Positions 1-9,416 of a stretch of DNA of 64,000 nucleotides are shown here, piece by piece (the stretch's first letter is position 1; each line of letters begins with the position of its first letter). The position numbers were made by a program, and so were the translations under genes. Source of the DNA: Bradyrhizobium sp. CB3481 (GTDB lineage: Bacteria; Pseudomonadota; Alphaproteobacteria; Rhizobiales; Xanthobacteraceae); NCBI RefSeq assembly GCF_029714305.1, contig NZ_CP121647.1, forward strand, positions 5,104,501 through 5,168,500, in the 5' to 3' direction. A model generated the notes under the pieces. That model was not told the DNA's origin. It saw nothing but the letters and a program-made list of their open reading frames with translations, and did no database searches.

Positions 1-1364
1 CCCCGGGTGCATTCATCGCCGTCGCGACACCATAGACAAGACGTCATCGACATCCGGAATGGTGGCAATCACTGTCTCGATAGCTCGGGGATCGATAAAG
101 TCTCCATTCCGTCGGATTGAGTAGCCCGCCCGGTGTGAGAAATAGAGCCAGCCTGCCTCGTCCTTCCAGCCTATATCGCCCGAATGGAACCAGCCTCCCC
201 TCGTCTTCTGTTCGCTTGCCTCCTTGGCGCCGAAATAGTTCACGGGCGGGACCGTACCGTCAGCGTTACGGAAACATATTTCGCCCAACTCCCCCGCGGG
301 CACGGGCCGCATCGCCTCGTCGAGGATCTCACAGACGGTGCCCGATAGCGCCTTGCCGATCGATCCGACAGGCCCAATCCCGGGAGGATTGAGAGTGAGA
401 CCGCCTTCAGCCGTGCCAAAGAACTCGAAGATGGCGACGCCGAAGCGCTCCTCGAAAGCGCGCCACATCGATGCGGGCATTCCGGCGCTGAGAACAAAGC
501 GCACATTGTGTGCGCCGTCAGAACGGCCAGGTGGTTCTGCGAAAATCGCAATCGTCATTCCGCCAAGCAGGTTAAAGGTCGTGCAGCCGTAGCAAGCAAC
601 AATCTCCCACAGCCGTGATTTGGTGAACTGTTTGCTGAACACGCCGGGCAATTGTCCACGAAGAGAATTCCCCAGGGTGCTAAATTGAGCATTGGCGTGA
701 GTGAGCGACAATCCGGTGTACAGGCGGTCCCCTGATCGATATCCGATGGACTCGCCCAGGCTCGCCGCGAAAGCAAATCGACCATGGGGCGCGAGAATTG
801 CCTTGGGATGTCCGGTCGTGCCCGATGTGAACAGCATCTGCATCGGCGCATCAAGCGGCCTCGGCTCAAGCTCATTTGTCGGCGTTGCCTCCGCCAACAC
901 GGACTGGAGAGATCGGCGGGATGCCGGAGCGCATCGGGACCGATCGTCCAGATCCATCGTAGGTCGGGGAGCTCGGATGCAAGATCTACGACGTGAGGCA
1001 CGATTTCCGGCGACACGATCGCGCCCTTGCATCTTGAAAACTTGAGCATGTACGCGAGCCGCTCTCCTGGCGTGCGCGGGTCGACTGGCACAAACACCGT
1101 GCCTGCAATCTCCGAGGCAATCATCGCCTCGACAAATTCCGGCTCGTTCCACAGAACGATAGCAAATGCGTCGCCTGCCCGCGTTCCGGCACTGTGCAAG
1201 GCCCCCGCCAGCAACCGCGCCGCGGACAGCAAGTCGCGATAAGATCGTCTGGTTTCGACGAGCCGGCCCTGAGCGTCTACATCAACAAATGTCAGAATCG
1301 GATCGCCGTCGTCGACGCCAACTCCATCCTTCACCATCTCCAGCAGAGTGCGCTGAGTCATCAT
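1..1364 (-). pseudogene. acyl-CoA synthetase (AMP-binding), frameshifted, runs off left edge
   Basis: Adenylate-forming enzyme of the acyl-CoA/carnitine-CoA ligase type, which would activate a carboxylic acid with ATP and CoA. The N-terminal part (start ATG at 1364) reads through the usual FVPVDPRTPGERL region, then the frame changes near 905. The other frame carries the P-loop LFTSGTTGHPKA, FEFFGTAEGG and HSGDIGW. Near base 25 the frame breaks again: the stop-ended frame is followed in another frame by VYGVATAMNAPG, the normal continuation. The start overlaps the thiolase stop by 4 bases (ATGA), so the two formed an operon. Two shifts make it a pseudogene unless both are sequencing errors. 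Confidence 0.85.
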
Positions 1365-2404
1365 TTCGCCAACACAGTCATCGTAAGAGCGGCAGCCTCC
1401 CCGCCAATGAAGCCTCCGCCGTTTTCGGCCAATGCCAGCCTGGCTCCCTCGATCTGACGCGGGCCTGCGCGTCCCCGCAGTTGAAGAACGAGCTCATAAA
1501 TCTGCCCGAGGCCCGTGGCGCCTATGGGATGTCCTTTTCGTACAAGCCCGCCGGAAGGGTTGACCGGCACACGTCCGCCCAACTCCGTCGCTCCCGTCGC
1601 CAGAAACGATGGTCCCTCGCCGTCACCGCACAGCCCCAACTCCTCATAGTAGATGAGCTCCGCTGGCGATGTCGCATCATGCAATTCGGCCACGCTCAAC
1701 TCGTTCGGGCCGATGCCCGCCTCTTCATAGGCTTGACCTGCGGTTAGGCGGGCCAAGCTAGGCTTGTCTGGAGCCGCATCAAAACCGCTCGCCAGAATCG
1801 AAGACAGAACCCGGACAGGCACTGTCAAACCAAGACGCGCAGCCACCCGCTTCGAAACGATCACCGCAGCGGCAGCACCGTCGCCGATCGGCGAACACAT
1901 CGGCAGGGTGAGCGGCGGGGAAATCGACCGCGCTGCGAGAACATCCTCGACGGTGAGGACGTCCCGGAACTACGCGAATGGGTTGAGACTGCCATGACGA
2001 GAGTTCTTCGCAGAGACCCGGGCAAAGTCTTGCTGAGTGGCGCCGGTCTTCGTCATGTAGTCTCGCGCCAGACGCGCGTATATGTCCATAAAGAGAGATC
2101 GGCGCTCGCGTGGCGCCGCTTTGACCTGTTCCTCGCTGAGGTCTTCCGCCAGAAATTGATTGAGCGCTTCCGGCTGCTCAACATCGACGCAACCGGCGTA
2201 AACAGCCATCGGCTTCTCTTTATCGACGTGGTAGAGCTTCTCAACGCCGAATGCGAGAACTGCATCATAAGCTCCGAGCGTCACCATCGAGCACGCCTGC
2301 TGGAATGCCGTCGATGCCGTGGCGCAGGCGTTCTCGACGTTGACAACCGGGATACTGCCTGCCCCGAGCTTGCGCAGGATCGCTTGACCGGCGACGCAGA
2401 CCAC
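1361..2404 (-). pseudogene. thiolase / SCP2-type acetyl-CoA acyltransferase, nonsense codon and lost N-terminus
   Basis: Thiolase of the lipid-transfer (SCP2) type. Seen: VENACATASTAF with the nucleophilic-cysteine context, AVLAFGVEKLYHV, then C-terminal HPIGATGLGQ and AENGGGFIGGE. The frame is continuous from 2404 to 1361 except for an in-frame TAG at 1970-1972 after SLNPFA, probably CAG to TAG; downstream FRDVLTVEDVLAAR continues in the same frame. The first about 80 residues are missing because plus-strand IS110 transposase sequence begins at about 2400. Neighbour of the dead acyl-CoA ligase, so the pair suggests a lost side-chain beta-oxidation operon. Confidence 0.85.
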
Positions 2405-2699
2405 CGATGTCGGAGCGTTTCTCGGCCTGACACCTCGGCGCTATCAATCCGGCGAGGTCGATATCTCTGGCCGGATATCCAAGTCAGGCGACCGCATGGC
2501 GCGAAGCCCTCTGTTCGAGGCGGCCAACGCGCTCACGACACGCATGCGCAAAGATTGTGCCCTTCGCCGTTGGGGGCAGCAATTGATGGCTCGGATCGGG
2601 TCGCGAAAGGCGAAGGTCGCCGTGGCGCGCAAACTCGCCATCATCCTGCACCGTATCTGGTTGGATGGCACGGAGTTCGCAGCTGCGCCGGCTAGCTAA
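2400..2699 (+). mobile_element. IS110-family transposase C-terminal remnant
   Basis: The plus strand reads [19 protein letters not shown], then [28 protein letters not shown] and [18 protein letters not shown]. This order is typical of the C-terminal transposase_20 half of IS110/IS1111 transposases. Only about 98 codons remain. The left end butts directly on thiolase sequence. No inverted repeats are seen, as expected for this family. Confidence 0.8.
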
Positions 2700-3000
2700 G
2701 CTAGTATCTCTGCAGATCGTCCTGGAAGGACGCTGGCTGGATTATCCCGCAACTTCTTGGGCGGCTTCAGACCGCGGGAATCACATGGGGAGATCCACTG
2801 GCAGGGACCATGATGAGGCGGCACATTCTTCCGACCTCGAAAGGAACGACGATCGAATTCATTTGCCACAAGCCTACTCCTAGATGCCGAGAATGCGGAA
2901 AACAGCTTATAAAAGATGCTACGTTTGACCGAGTCGAAGCGTCGCGTCCTGTCGAGCTAGTTGCAAGCTACTCGATCAACTTGATCCAGACGTCGGCTTC
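2700..3000. other. no recognisable gene
   Basis: About 300 bases between the IS110 remnant and the IS66 target duplication. One plus-strand frame from 2810 stays open and, if IS66 is removed with one target copy, continues in frame to 5705. No family is recognised in it. Confidence 0.4.
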
Positions 3001-3021
3001 GGCTCAAAGTAAGCGTCGTTC
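3001..3021. repeat. IS66 left end: 8-bp target duplication plus 13-bp inverted repeat
   Basis: GGCTCAAA at 3001-3008 is the target-site duplication. GTAAGCGTCGTTC at 3009-3021 is the terminal inverted repeat, perfectly matching the right end. Confidence 0.93.
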
Positions 3022-4548
3022 TCAGGCCACGGCTTTGAGGGCTTGAGGGCGGTAGGCCCAGGGCAGCAGCTGGTCGATGTCGCGGTTGGGATGCCCGTTA
3101 ACGATCCTGGTCAGGACGTCGGTGAGATAGGCGAGCGGATCGACGTCGTTGAGCTTGCAAGTCTCGACCAGGGACGCGGCGACAGCCCAGTGTTCGGCAC
3201 CGCCGTCGGATCCGGCAAACAGCGCGTTCTTGCGACTGAGCTTGATACCACGGATCGATCGTTCGACGGTATTGTTGTCGAGTTCGATGCGGCCGTCATC
3301 GATGAAGCGCGTTAAGCCTTGCCAGCGCGAGAGGGCGTAGCGGATGGCCTCGGCGAGCTTAATCTTCTGGCTGATGAGAGCCAGCTTGGCGCGCAGCCAT
3401 ACCTCGAAGGCATCGGCCAGTGGTCGGCTCTTCTGCTGCCGCACGAGGCGACGCTCCTCGGCGCTGCGGCCGCGGATCTCCTTCTCGATCGCATAGAATG
3501 CGGCGATGTGCTTCAGCGCCTCGCTTGCGATCGGCGCGGGGCCGGCTGTCGCGAGTTCGTAGAAGTTGCGCCGCATGTGCACCCAGCAGAAGGCGAGCTC
3601 GACCTCGCCACGTTCGGCAAGCTTTGGGTAGGCGTTGTAGCCATCGACCTGCAGGACGCCCTTGAAGCCGGCAAGATGGCTGAACAGCCGCTCGGCCTTG
3701 CGGTCGGGTGCATAGACATAGGCGATGCCGGGCGGATCGAGGCCGCCCCAGGGCCTGTCGTCGGCGGCATAGGCCCAAAGCTGGCCGGTCTTGGTGCGCC
3801 CTCGACCGGGATCGAGCACCGGCACCGTCGTCTCGTCGGCGAACAGCTTGGACCTCGCTCGAAGCACCGTGAGAAGGCGCTCATGCAGCGGGCGCAGATG
3901 GAAGGCGGCATGCCCAACCCAGTCCGCCAGTGTCGATCGATCGAGAGCGATGCCCTGGCGGGCATAGATCTGGGCCTGCCGGTACAGCGGCAGATGATCG
4001 GCATATTTGGACACCAGGACCTGGGCGACGGTTGCCTCCGTCGGCAGTCCGCCCTCAATCAACCGGGCCGGAGCCTCGGCCTGCAGGACGCCATCTTCGC
4101 AGGCGCGGCAGGCGTATTTGGGACGCCGGGTAACCACAACGCGGAACTGGGCCGGCACCATGTCCAGTCGCTCGCTCCTGTCCTCGCCGATCTGGTGCAG
4201 GTCGCCCTTGCAACAGGGACAGGTCCTGGCGTCGAGGTCGACCACGACTTCGATCCGCGGCAGATGCGCCGGTAGTGCTCCGCGATTGTTGCGGCGCTTG
4301 CGTGCGCGCTCCGCCCGGCCTTCCGGAGCTGTCTCGTCTTGGCTGGCTTCCGTCCAGGCCGCAGCCTGTTGGACGTCCTCGAGACCGAGCAGCATCTGCT
4401 CCTCGGGAAGCGTCTCGGCCTTCCGGCCAAAGCGATGGCGCTGCAATTCCTTGATGATCTGGCGCAGCCGCTCGCTCTCGTGCCGCTCGGCCAGCAGCAT
4501 CGCCTTCAGCGTCTCGGGATCTTCAGGAAGGTTATCGCTCACAGGCAA
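3022..4548 (-). CDS. tnpC: IS66 transposase TnpC
   Basis: 508-residue DDE transposase of IS66. Seen: N-terminal coiled region, a CPCCKGDLHQIGE zinc-binding cluster with a second CRAC motif, then LFADETTVPVLDPG (first acidic residue), LQVDGYNAYPKL (second) and ELDNNTVERSIRG (glutamate), and the C-terminal FAGSDGGAEHWA block. Full family length. It lies downstream of tnpB with about 75 bases between; the stop sits right at the left inverted repeat. Catalyses cut or copy transposition of the element. Confidence 0.96.
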   Translation of the reverse strand: MPVSDNLPEDPETLKAMLLAERHESERLRQIIKELQRHRFGRKAETLPEEQMLLGLEDVQQAAAWTEASQDETAPEGRAERARKRRNNRGALPAHLPRIEVVVDLDARTCPCCKGDLHQIGEDRSERLDMVPAQFRVVVTRRPKYACRACEDGVLQAEAPARLIEGGLPTEATVAQVLVSKYADHLPLYRQAQIYARQGIALDRSTLADWVGHAAFHLRPLHERLLTVLRARSKLFADETTVPVLDPGRGRTKTGQLWAYAADDRPWGGLDPPGIAYVYAPDRKAERLFSHLAGFKGVLQVDGYNAYPKLAERGEVELAFCWVHMRRNFYELATAGPAPIASEALKHIAAFYAIEKEIRGRSAEERRLVRQQKSRPLADAFEVWLRAKLALISQKIKLAEAIRYALSRWQGLTRFIDDGRIELDNNTVERSIRGIKLSRKNALFAGSDGGAEHWAVAASLVETCKLNDVDPLAYLTDVLTRIVNGHPNRDIDQLLPWAYRPQALKAVA

Positions 4549-4622
4549 ATCAGAGCATATTCGCGCCCGCCTGACGACGTGCTCGATGCCCCTGATTCAC
4601 TTCGCCGCAGCGCGGCCCACAA

Positions 4623-4979
4623 TTATCCGGCTTGCGTCGGGACGACCGTCTCCCGTGCGTCGTGGACACGCCGCCAATCAAGCCCTTCGAGCAGCGCCGA
4701 CAATTCCGCCGCCGACAAACGCATCACGCCATCCTCGATCTTCGGCCAGCGGAAGACGCCTTCCTCGAGCCGCTTGGCAAACAGGCACAAACCCGTACCG
4801 TCCCAGAAGATCAGCTTGATCCGGTCCGCCCGCTTGGCTCGGAACACATAAACAGCACCCGAGAACGGATCGGCCTTCATGTGCTCGCGCACCAACATCG
4901 CAAGCCCCTCCATTCCCTTGCGGAAGTCGACCGGCTTGGTTGCCACCATCACCCGGACAGTTCCGGACGGGCCGATCAC
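4623..4979 (-). CDS. tnpB: IS66 accessory protein TnpB
   Basis: 118-residue IS66 Orf2. Seen: KPVDFRKGMEGLAMLV, VFRAKRADRIKLIFWDGTG and FRWPKIEDG, the family signature, at full length. Needed with TnpA and TnpC for transposition; its biochemical role is not established. The start overlaps the tnpA stop by 4 bases (ATGA), so the two are translationally coupled. Confidence 0.96.
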   Translation of the reverse strand: MIGPSGTVRVMVATKPVDFRKGMEGLAMLVREHMKADPFSGAVYVFRAKRADRIKLIFWDGTGLCLFAKRLEEGVFRWPKIEDGVMRLSAAELSALLEGLDWRRVHDARETVVPTQAG

Positions 4980-5413
4980 CGGCTTGCCTTCAGCGCATGG
5001 ACGATGGCCGCAATCATCGCCACGTCCGCGCCTCGGCCGACCCGGATAGTGACGCCTTCGGCTTCGATCTCGATTCCCCCGACATCCGGCTTGGCCTTGC
5101 GTCGCGCTGTCTTGTGCTCATGGCCACCAACCGCGACTGGTGCCATGGCGTCTACCACCGCCGGTACAAACGGCGGATCGTCAGCCATCGGCGTCGGCAA
5201 CCGGCGTGCTTGCCGGCGCCAGGTGAAAACTTGTTGCGGCGTCAGCCCGTGTCGCCGGGCAATCTCGGAAACGACCGCGCCTGGTACCAGCGTCTCCTCG
5301 ACGATCCGGGCCTTGTCGTCCTTGGAGAACCAACGACGGCGTCCCGTCTCCGTGATCACTTCCAGCCGGCGCGCCGTCACGTCCGACTTAAGCGTATGGT
5401 CAAGCATAGACAC
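4976..5413 (-). CDS. tnpA: IS66 accessory protein TnpA
   Basis: 145-residue IS66 Orf1. A helix-turn-helix of the transposase_8 type lies at about 25-75 (RRRWFSKDDKARIVEE, EIARRHGLTPQQVFTWRRQ), followed by a linker and the conserved C-terminal segment GVTIRVGRGADVAMIAAIV. First gene of the element, about 65 bases inside the right inverted repeat. Start could be the ATG at 5413 or 5407. Confidence 0.94.
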   Translation of the reverse strand: MSMLDHTLKSDVTARRLEVITETGRRRWFSKDDKARIVEETLVPGAVVSEIARRHGLTPQQVFTWRRQARRLPTPMADDPPFVPAVVDAMAPVAVGGHEHKTARRKAKPDVGGIEIEAEGVTIRVGRGADVAMIAAIVHALKASR

Positions 5414-5478
5414 AAGCCGATCCCTTCAAAGAGATCGTGAAACTCGCCTATCCCATGTGCCGCGAGAAGGTGGGAGCG

Positions 5479-5499
5479 GAACGACGCTTACGGCTCAAA
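5479..5499. repeat. IS66 right end: 13-bp inverted repeat plus 8-bp target duplication
   Basis: GAACGACGCTTAC at 5479-5491 is the exact reverse complement of 3009-3021. GGCTCAAA at 5492-5499 repeats 3001-3008. Confidence 0.93.
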
Positions 5500-5663
5500 T
5501 GCGAATAACTCGGTGGAATTCAGTCTCATCCGACCGCACGCGCTCCGCCACTCTATCTTGGAAAGTCGATAACTCGTCGCTTTCCGAGTTAGCGCAAAAG
5601 ACGCAATTTGATTACGAACTCGAAGCTCAGTTCGAGCAGTCGGAGATGCGAGATCTATTTCAC

Positions 5664-6650
5664 CTACTTACCGACATCACTCTTCCAACGCTCAATCTGC
5701 CTTGAAATGTCGGTGGCGATCACGTTTTCTATTTGATTTTCTTCATTACCACTCCAATATTCAAATCGTCCCAAGCCGCCGCCGCGCCTATAGGAGTCGG
5801 CGTACCGCCCGGTCTTTTCGAAGTCTTCCTTGCATTCATCGAACTTGAACTTCTCGACCCAAGTGTGGCCTCCGCCTGTCGCAACAATATTGTCGACACG
5901 ATAGTCAGTGTAGTGCCCCCCGAATAGATCATCGTACTGGATCTTCAGGCAGTTCTGCATGTAACTGAAGCGGTCAATGACCGTTTCAGGTTTAGTTCTT
6001 TCAATAACTCTTTCGATCACAGCTCGAAATCCCTTCCGTTCGCTGCCAAGTGGCAGCACCACCAAATTGGGCCCCTTCTCACCGCGGCCAATAATTACTC
6101 CGGGTTTTTGGCTTCCGTAGCGCCCGTTCAGGCCGTAGTCCTTACCATCCTTGCGCCAATGGAGATCTGTTTGAATAAATACAACCACCTCGACGTCCAA
6201 ATTCTTGATCGGTCCGCCTGAGTTCGTCAGCGCTACATCGTCGTCTTGAAGCTTCCATTCCGTGCGCGGTTTGTTTTCCTCTTCCTTTTTGCGCTGCTCT
6301 ATCATCAACGACAGCAGGCTTGCATTCAGCTTTTCTATAGCTTCGGTCAAATCCTTGCCAGTTAGACCTGACTTTAGAAGCAGCTGACATGTCGTACTTG
6401 CGATCAGCTGCGCAATGACCAGCTTGTCGGCGTTTGGATACTTTACGAATAGATTTTCAGTGATCGGCGTTACTTTACCGACTGCGTCCAAACCGACCAG
6501 CTTACCAAGCGCTCCGATCTTTAGCTCGGCGTCGGTTTGGATACCTTTCTCAACCTGAGACGGCGGGGGTGGACAAGTGTCGGCAATCACCGCGGTTGAA
6601 GATAGAAGGGTGAGCGTCACGACTATTAGACCTAAATGCTTCCAAGCCAC
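5664..6650 (-). CDS. secreted protein of unknown function (envelope block, last gene)
   Basis: 328 residues from the GTG at 6650, chosen because AAGGAGAGG sits 5 bases upstream and a signal peptide (KHLGLIVVTLTLLSSTAVIA) follows at once; a longer frame to 6776 lacks both. After the signal cleavage comes DTCPPPPSQ, a helical middle with a charged stretch (EQRKKEEENKP), and a C-terminal beta-rich region with FSYMQNCLKIQYDDLFGGHYTDY. I recognise no family. Last gene of a minus-strand block with peptidoglycan hydrolase, lipoprotein and two-TM protein; probably periplasmic. Base composition looks less GC-rich than the rest of the window. Confidence 0.75.
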   Translation of the reverse strand: MAWKHLGLIVVTLTLLSSTAVIADTCPPPPSQVEKGIQTDAELKIGALGKLVGLDAVGKVTPITENLFVKYPNADKLVIAQLIASTTCQLLLKSGLTGKDLTEAIEKLNASLLSLMIEQRKKEEENKPRTEWKLQDDDVALTNSGGPIKNLDVEVVVFIQTDLHWRKDGKDYGLNGRYGSQKPGVIIGRGEKGPNLVVLPLGSERKGFRAVIERVIERTKPETVIDRFSYMQNCLKIQYDDLFGGHYTDYRVDNIVATGGGHTWVEKFKFDECKEDFEKTGRYADSYRRGGGLGRFEYWSGNEENQIENVIATDISRQIERWKSDVGK

Positions 6651-6729
6651 GGCACCTCTCCTTCTCCGGATGACCCAGCATGCGTAGCCCTGCATCAGCG
6701 AGAAATCAGAGCGGTGCTGGCTCACATAG

Positions 6730-7287
6730 TCATAGCTTCGCAAATACCCATTTTCCGCCCTCAGCTCGAAGTACATAAAGTTCGCCCGAGGAGAACGGCG
6801 TTTCAGAAGGGTCTCTGCCGTCTGTGTTTAACACTCCCTTCAGCTCGGCCGGCGGATCCACGTCGATGGTTATGACCTGATGCGGCTGCAATGTAATGGT
6901 GCGAGGTGCGCCGCTGACCAGCAACTGAAACTTCAGTGTCTGGTCGCTCGACTCGTTGTAAAAGCCAATATTGTTCTTCGAGACAATGGGATCCTCTATG
7001 GTGCGGCGGCGAGATGTCACAGGCTGGGCCATGGTCGTGGCTCCGGGCGTCGCGCCTGGGACTTGCACCACAACTGGGGCCACCGCTCCAGGCGTCGGCG
7101 CGAGACCGGGTATGTTGAACGTGTTATTGCGTCCTGAGAACTCTCTCGCCGGAGTTGTCGGCTGAGGCATTCGCAGGCCATAATTTTCGACATTCAGATT
7201 GAATTGAGCGTAGGATGGTGGTGCTGATTGCATGATAACAGCGAAGATCAGCGCCGCCGCGCTTTTCAATCCAGTCTCTTTGCGCAT
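6730..7287 (-). CDS. secreted protein of unknown function
   Basis: 185 residues with an N-terminal signal peptide ending near PPSYAQ, a low-complexity Pro/Ala/Thr/Val linker (residues about 40-95), and a C-terminal beta-rich domain with IGFYNESSDQTLKFQLLVSG and HQVITIDVDPPAELKG. A GGAGAGAGGAG-type ribosome site lies just before ATG. It is 15 bases from the upstream gene and about 80 from the downstream one, in one operon. Family not recognised. The C-terminal part could be a small beta-sandwich binding module (inference). Confidence 0.75.
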   Translation of the reverse strand: MRKETGLKSAAALIFAVIMQSAPPSYAQFNLNVENYGLRMPQPTTPAREFSGRNNTFNIPGLAPTPGAVAPVVVQVPGATPGATTMAQPVTSRRRTIEDPIVSKNNIGFYNESSDQTLKFQLLVSGAPRTITLQPHQVITIDVDPPAELKGVLNTDGRDPSETPFSSGELYVLRAEGGKWVFAKL

Positions 7288-7302
7288 CTCCTCTCTCCTT
7301 GA

Positions 7303-7914
7303 TCATCGCGGCAGATCGCCGAGAGCTACTCCTGTCGTATTGGCTGGACTTCCGTCACGCGGTGGCTCTGCTCCTGCGTTCACCGCATTTCCATTCCGCG
7401 CTGGCTCAGCACGAACTCGGTTAGGTTCGTTCTGGACGCCGGCCTGCCCGTCCGGAGTGCTCGATAGACGGCCAAAAATATATCCGGCGATCGTACCCAA
7501 TAGGCCGAAGACCGGTGCAGTTTGTTGATCCGTGTAGCCGGCCACAATCAAGAATAAGGCGGAGAACACAACGACCAGTATCAGAAACGCCTTGTAAAAT
7601 TCTGGGGTCAACGTTCCGGTGTACGCCATCAGACACAGCATCCCACCCATTACGATGAGTAGAAGGATCGTAAGCGCGGTGAGCCAGAATTCGTAGGGAG
7701 TCTTGTAAGTCAGGTAGGCAGTAGGAGAGCGCTGCTCTGGAGTGTTCTTTTGCTCAGCTGGCGGCGGCGGATTGGAGATCCGTTGGTCCGACGGGCTCGG
7801 AGAAGACGCGGGATTAGTCAGCGCCGGCGACTGTTGTGAGTACGCAGGTCGAGGGAATTGTGACGTCAAAAGTAGCAGAAGGACACCAATGGTAAGCCCC
7901 AAGAGAACTCTCAT
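7303..7914 (-). CDS. two-TM membrane protein with signal peptide (holin-like topology)
   Basis: 203 residues. A hydrophobic signal segment lies at 1-20, then a Pro/Ser-rich linker to about 65, transmembrane helix 1 at 77-98 (FWLTALTILLLIVMGG), helix 2 at 108-127 (AFLILVVVFSALFLIVAGY), a glycine-rich amphipathic segment VFGLLGTIAGYIFGRL at 135-150, and a polar tail. It begins 9 bases after the peptidoglycan hydrolase stop. Two short helices beside a peptidoglycan hydrolase resemble holin/endolysin pairs, but no holin family is recognised; that role is inference. Confidence 0.72.
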   Translation of the reverse strand: MRVLLGLTIGVLLLLLTSQFPRPAYSQQSPALTNPASSPSPSDQRISNPPPPAEQKNTPEQRSPTAYLTYKTPYEFWLTALTILLLIVMGGMLCLMAYTGTLTPEFYKAFLILVVVFSALFLIVAGYTDQQTAPVFGLLGTIAGYIFGRLSSTPDGQAGVQNEPNRVRAEPARNGNAVNAGAEPPRDGSPANTTGVALGDLPR

Positions 7915-7923
7915 AGCCCGCTC

Positions 7924-9393
7924 CTAAGCTACCAGGTTTCTGCTCAAGACAAATTCACGCAGTCCTCGGAGATACGCCAGCGCAAGCTTATCTTCTCCAA
8001 GGGCTGCAACCCTTAGGCAATCGTTGGGGTTCGAACCAAAAAACGGCTCGCAGAGCACGCTCGGAACGTTTGGCAAGGCAGAAACAGATATCCACCCACG
8101 ACCGCCGCGGGAAACGACAGTCAAGCCGTTGTTGCCTCTGAGCCTCAGGCCCAATGCGCTCTTCACGCTCGATACCAAGCTAGACGCAAGAGCGGTCGCG
8201 GCTGGCTTTCCGCCGACTAAAAGTACCTCCGAGCCTGTGGCCGTTGCATCATCCGACGAATTGAAGTGAAGCTCGACCGCGCAAACCGGATTGAAGGCTG
8301 CTACCTGCTCGTACGCAGCCATAATTTCGTGCTGCACGCTCGGATTCGATTGTCGCGTAAAAACCTGCAGCTTAATATTGTACTGTGCCGCATTCCTCTG
8401 CATAAACGCGGCAATCTCAGAGTTAAACGTAAACTCAGTTCTGGAAAGTGGAGAGCCTGCGCTCGAGCCGGGCGATCGCGCATTGTGTCCGATAACGATA
8501 GCGACCCGTGCCGATGATCCGTCGGCCCTCGGTAAATCTGGCATGCGCGGAGACGGCGGTGGTTCTGTCCTTCCCGACGCTCCGGAGCTATCTTGGTTCA
8601 GTAGCGAAGTGGCTTCGTCAAATAGCCTGAGAACGCTCGTCACATAATTTGGGTCAGCCGAATAGTTCGGAGCGATAAAGCGAATGTATGCGGCTGCGTT
8701 GGTGTTGTACCCCTCCCATCCGGAATACGCATCTCCGCTAGCTATGAAGTGCCAGTAGCCTTCGATGAAGGCTGACGGCGAAGAAAAATTGCAATAGGTC
8801 GTACTCTCACCGTCAGTTCCCGTGTAGTCGATGGGAGTACAATACCCCTGCATGCGCGCCCGGTATTTGAGTCCGCCGAAGTTATTGTAGTCTCGCGCCA
8901 ACCGACTAGTCCCACGACCAGATTCCTGGATCCATTGGGCAAGGCTTGCGACCTTCAGGTCGTTGCTGATCGTATTGTTGCCTCGGTATGCCGCGATGAG
9001 CCCAGACCACCCGTTGCCGCTTGCCGGAGGAGTTGCGGCGGAGCCTTGAGGGGGCCGGCGTCGATCTCTACGAGCAGGTGTTCCGGCATCTCTTGGAGGC
9101 TCTGGACCACGAACTGGCAAGCCGGCACGAGTACCAATCCCGTTAAGATCCTGAATGAAGAAGTTTGCGATCACGCCGTTCAGGTTGTCGATGATCCGCT
9201 GGAGCGCGTTCGTTAGCGCTTGTATTTCTGCCGCCGCAGTTTCGAACTCACTTAAAACAACCTCTTCTTGCAGATCGGCGAGCCGTTTCAGCTCATTCTT
9301 GATCTTCTGCTTTTGCTCATCGTCCGTGGCTTGTGCGAAAGCATCTCGCAGTTTGCTGCGTATGGCCTCAATTATGTCGAGAGTATCACTCAT
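7924..9393 (-). CDS. bifunctional peptidoglycan hydrolase: glucosaminidase-like plus amidase_3
   Basis: 489 residues from ATG 9393, chosen for the GGAG 9 bases upstream; a longer frame starts at 9411. Residues 1-80 form a helical coiled region, 95-125 a Pro/Arg linker. About 128-260 is a FlgJ/glucosaminidase-type domain (LAQWIQESGRG, NFGGLKYRAR, with the E of QESG as likely acid). About 295-485 is an N-acetylmuramoyl-L-alanine amidase_3 domain with VIGHN (H303), ELHFNS (H376) and VLCEP (E449), matching the zinc ligands and catalytic glutamate. It would cut both glycan and stem peptide. No signal peptide is seen, so export must use another route. Confidence 0.85.
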   Translation of the reverse strand: MSDTLDIIEAIRSKLRDAFAQATDDEQKQKIKNELKRLADLQEEVVLSEFETAAAEIQALTNALQRIIDNLNGVIANFFIQDLNGIGTRAGLPVRGPEPPRDAGTPARRDRRRPPQGSAATPPASGNGWSGLIAAYRGNNTISNDLKVASLAQWIQESGRGTSRLARDYNNFGGLKYRARMQGYCTPIDYTGTDGESTTYCNFSSPSAFIEGYWHFIASGDAYSGWEGYNTNAAAYIRFIAPNYSADPNYVTSVLRLFDEATSLLNQDSSGASGRTEPPPSPRMPDLPRADGSSARVAIVIGHNARSPGSSAGSPLSRTEFTFNSEIAAFMQRNAAQYNIKLQVFTRQSNPSVQHEIMAAYEQVAAFNPVCAVELHFNSSDDATATGSEVLLVGGKPAATALASSLVSSVKSALGLRLRGNNGLTVVSRGGRGWISVSALPNVPSVLCEPFFGSNPNDCLRVAALGEDKLALAYLRGLREFVLSRNLVA

Positions 9394-9416
9394 TGCAGTT
9401 ACTCCACGCAAAACAA

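Larger units (their letters stand above)
3009..5491 (-). mobile_element. complete IS66-family insertion sequence
   Basis: A 2483-bp element with three minus-strand genes (tnpA, tnpB, tnpC) in the standard IS66 order. It is bounded by perfect 13-bp inverted repeats and an 8-bp direct repeat, the duplication size known for IS66. All three frames are open, so it looks recent and potentially active. It inserted between the IS110 remnant and the envelope gene block. Confidence 0.95.

Noticed and set aside
2666..2681. Sigma-54-like GGCACGGAGTTCGC on the plus strand
   Set aside because: Lies in conserved IS110 coding sequence (DGTEF) and has CGC rather than TGC in the -12 block.
3319..4275. 318-residue plus-strand frame inside IS66
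   Set aside because: Antisense shadow of tnpC, which is a clear full-length transposase.
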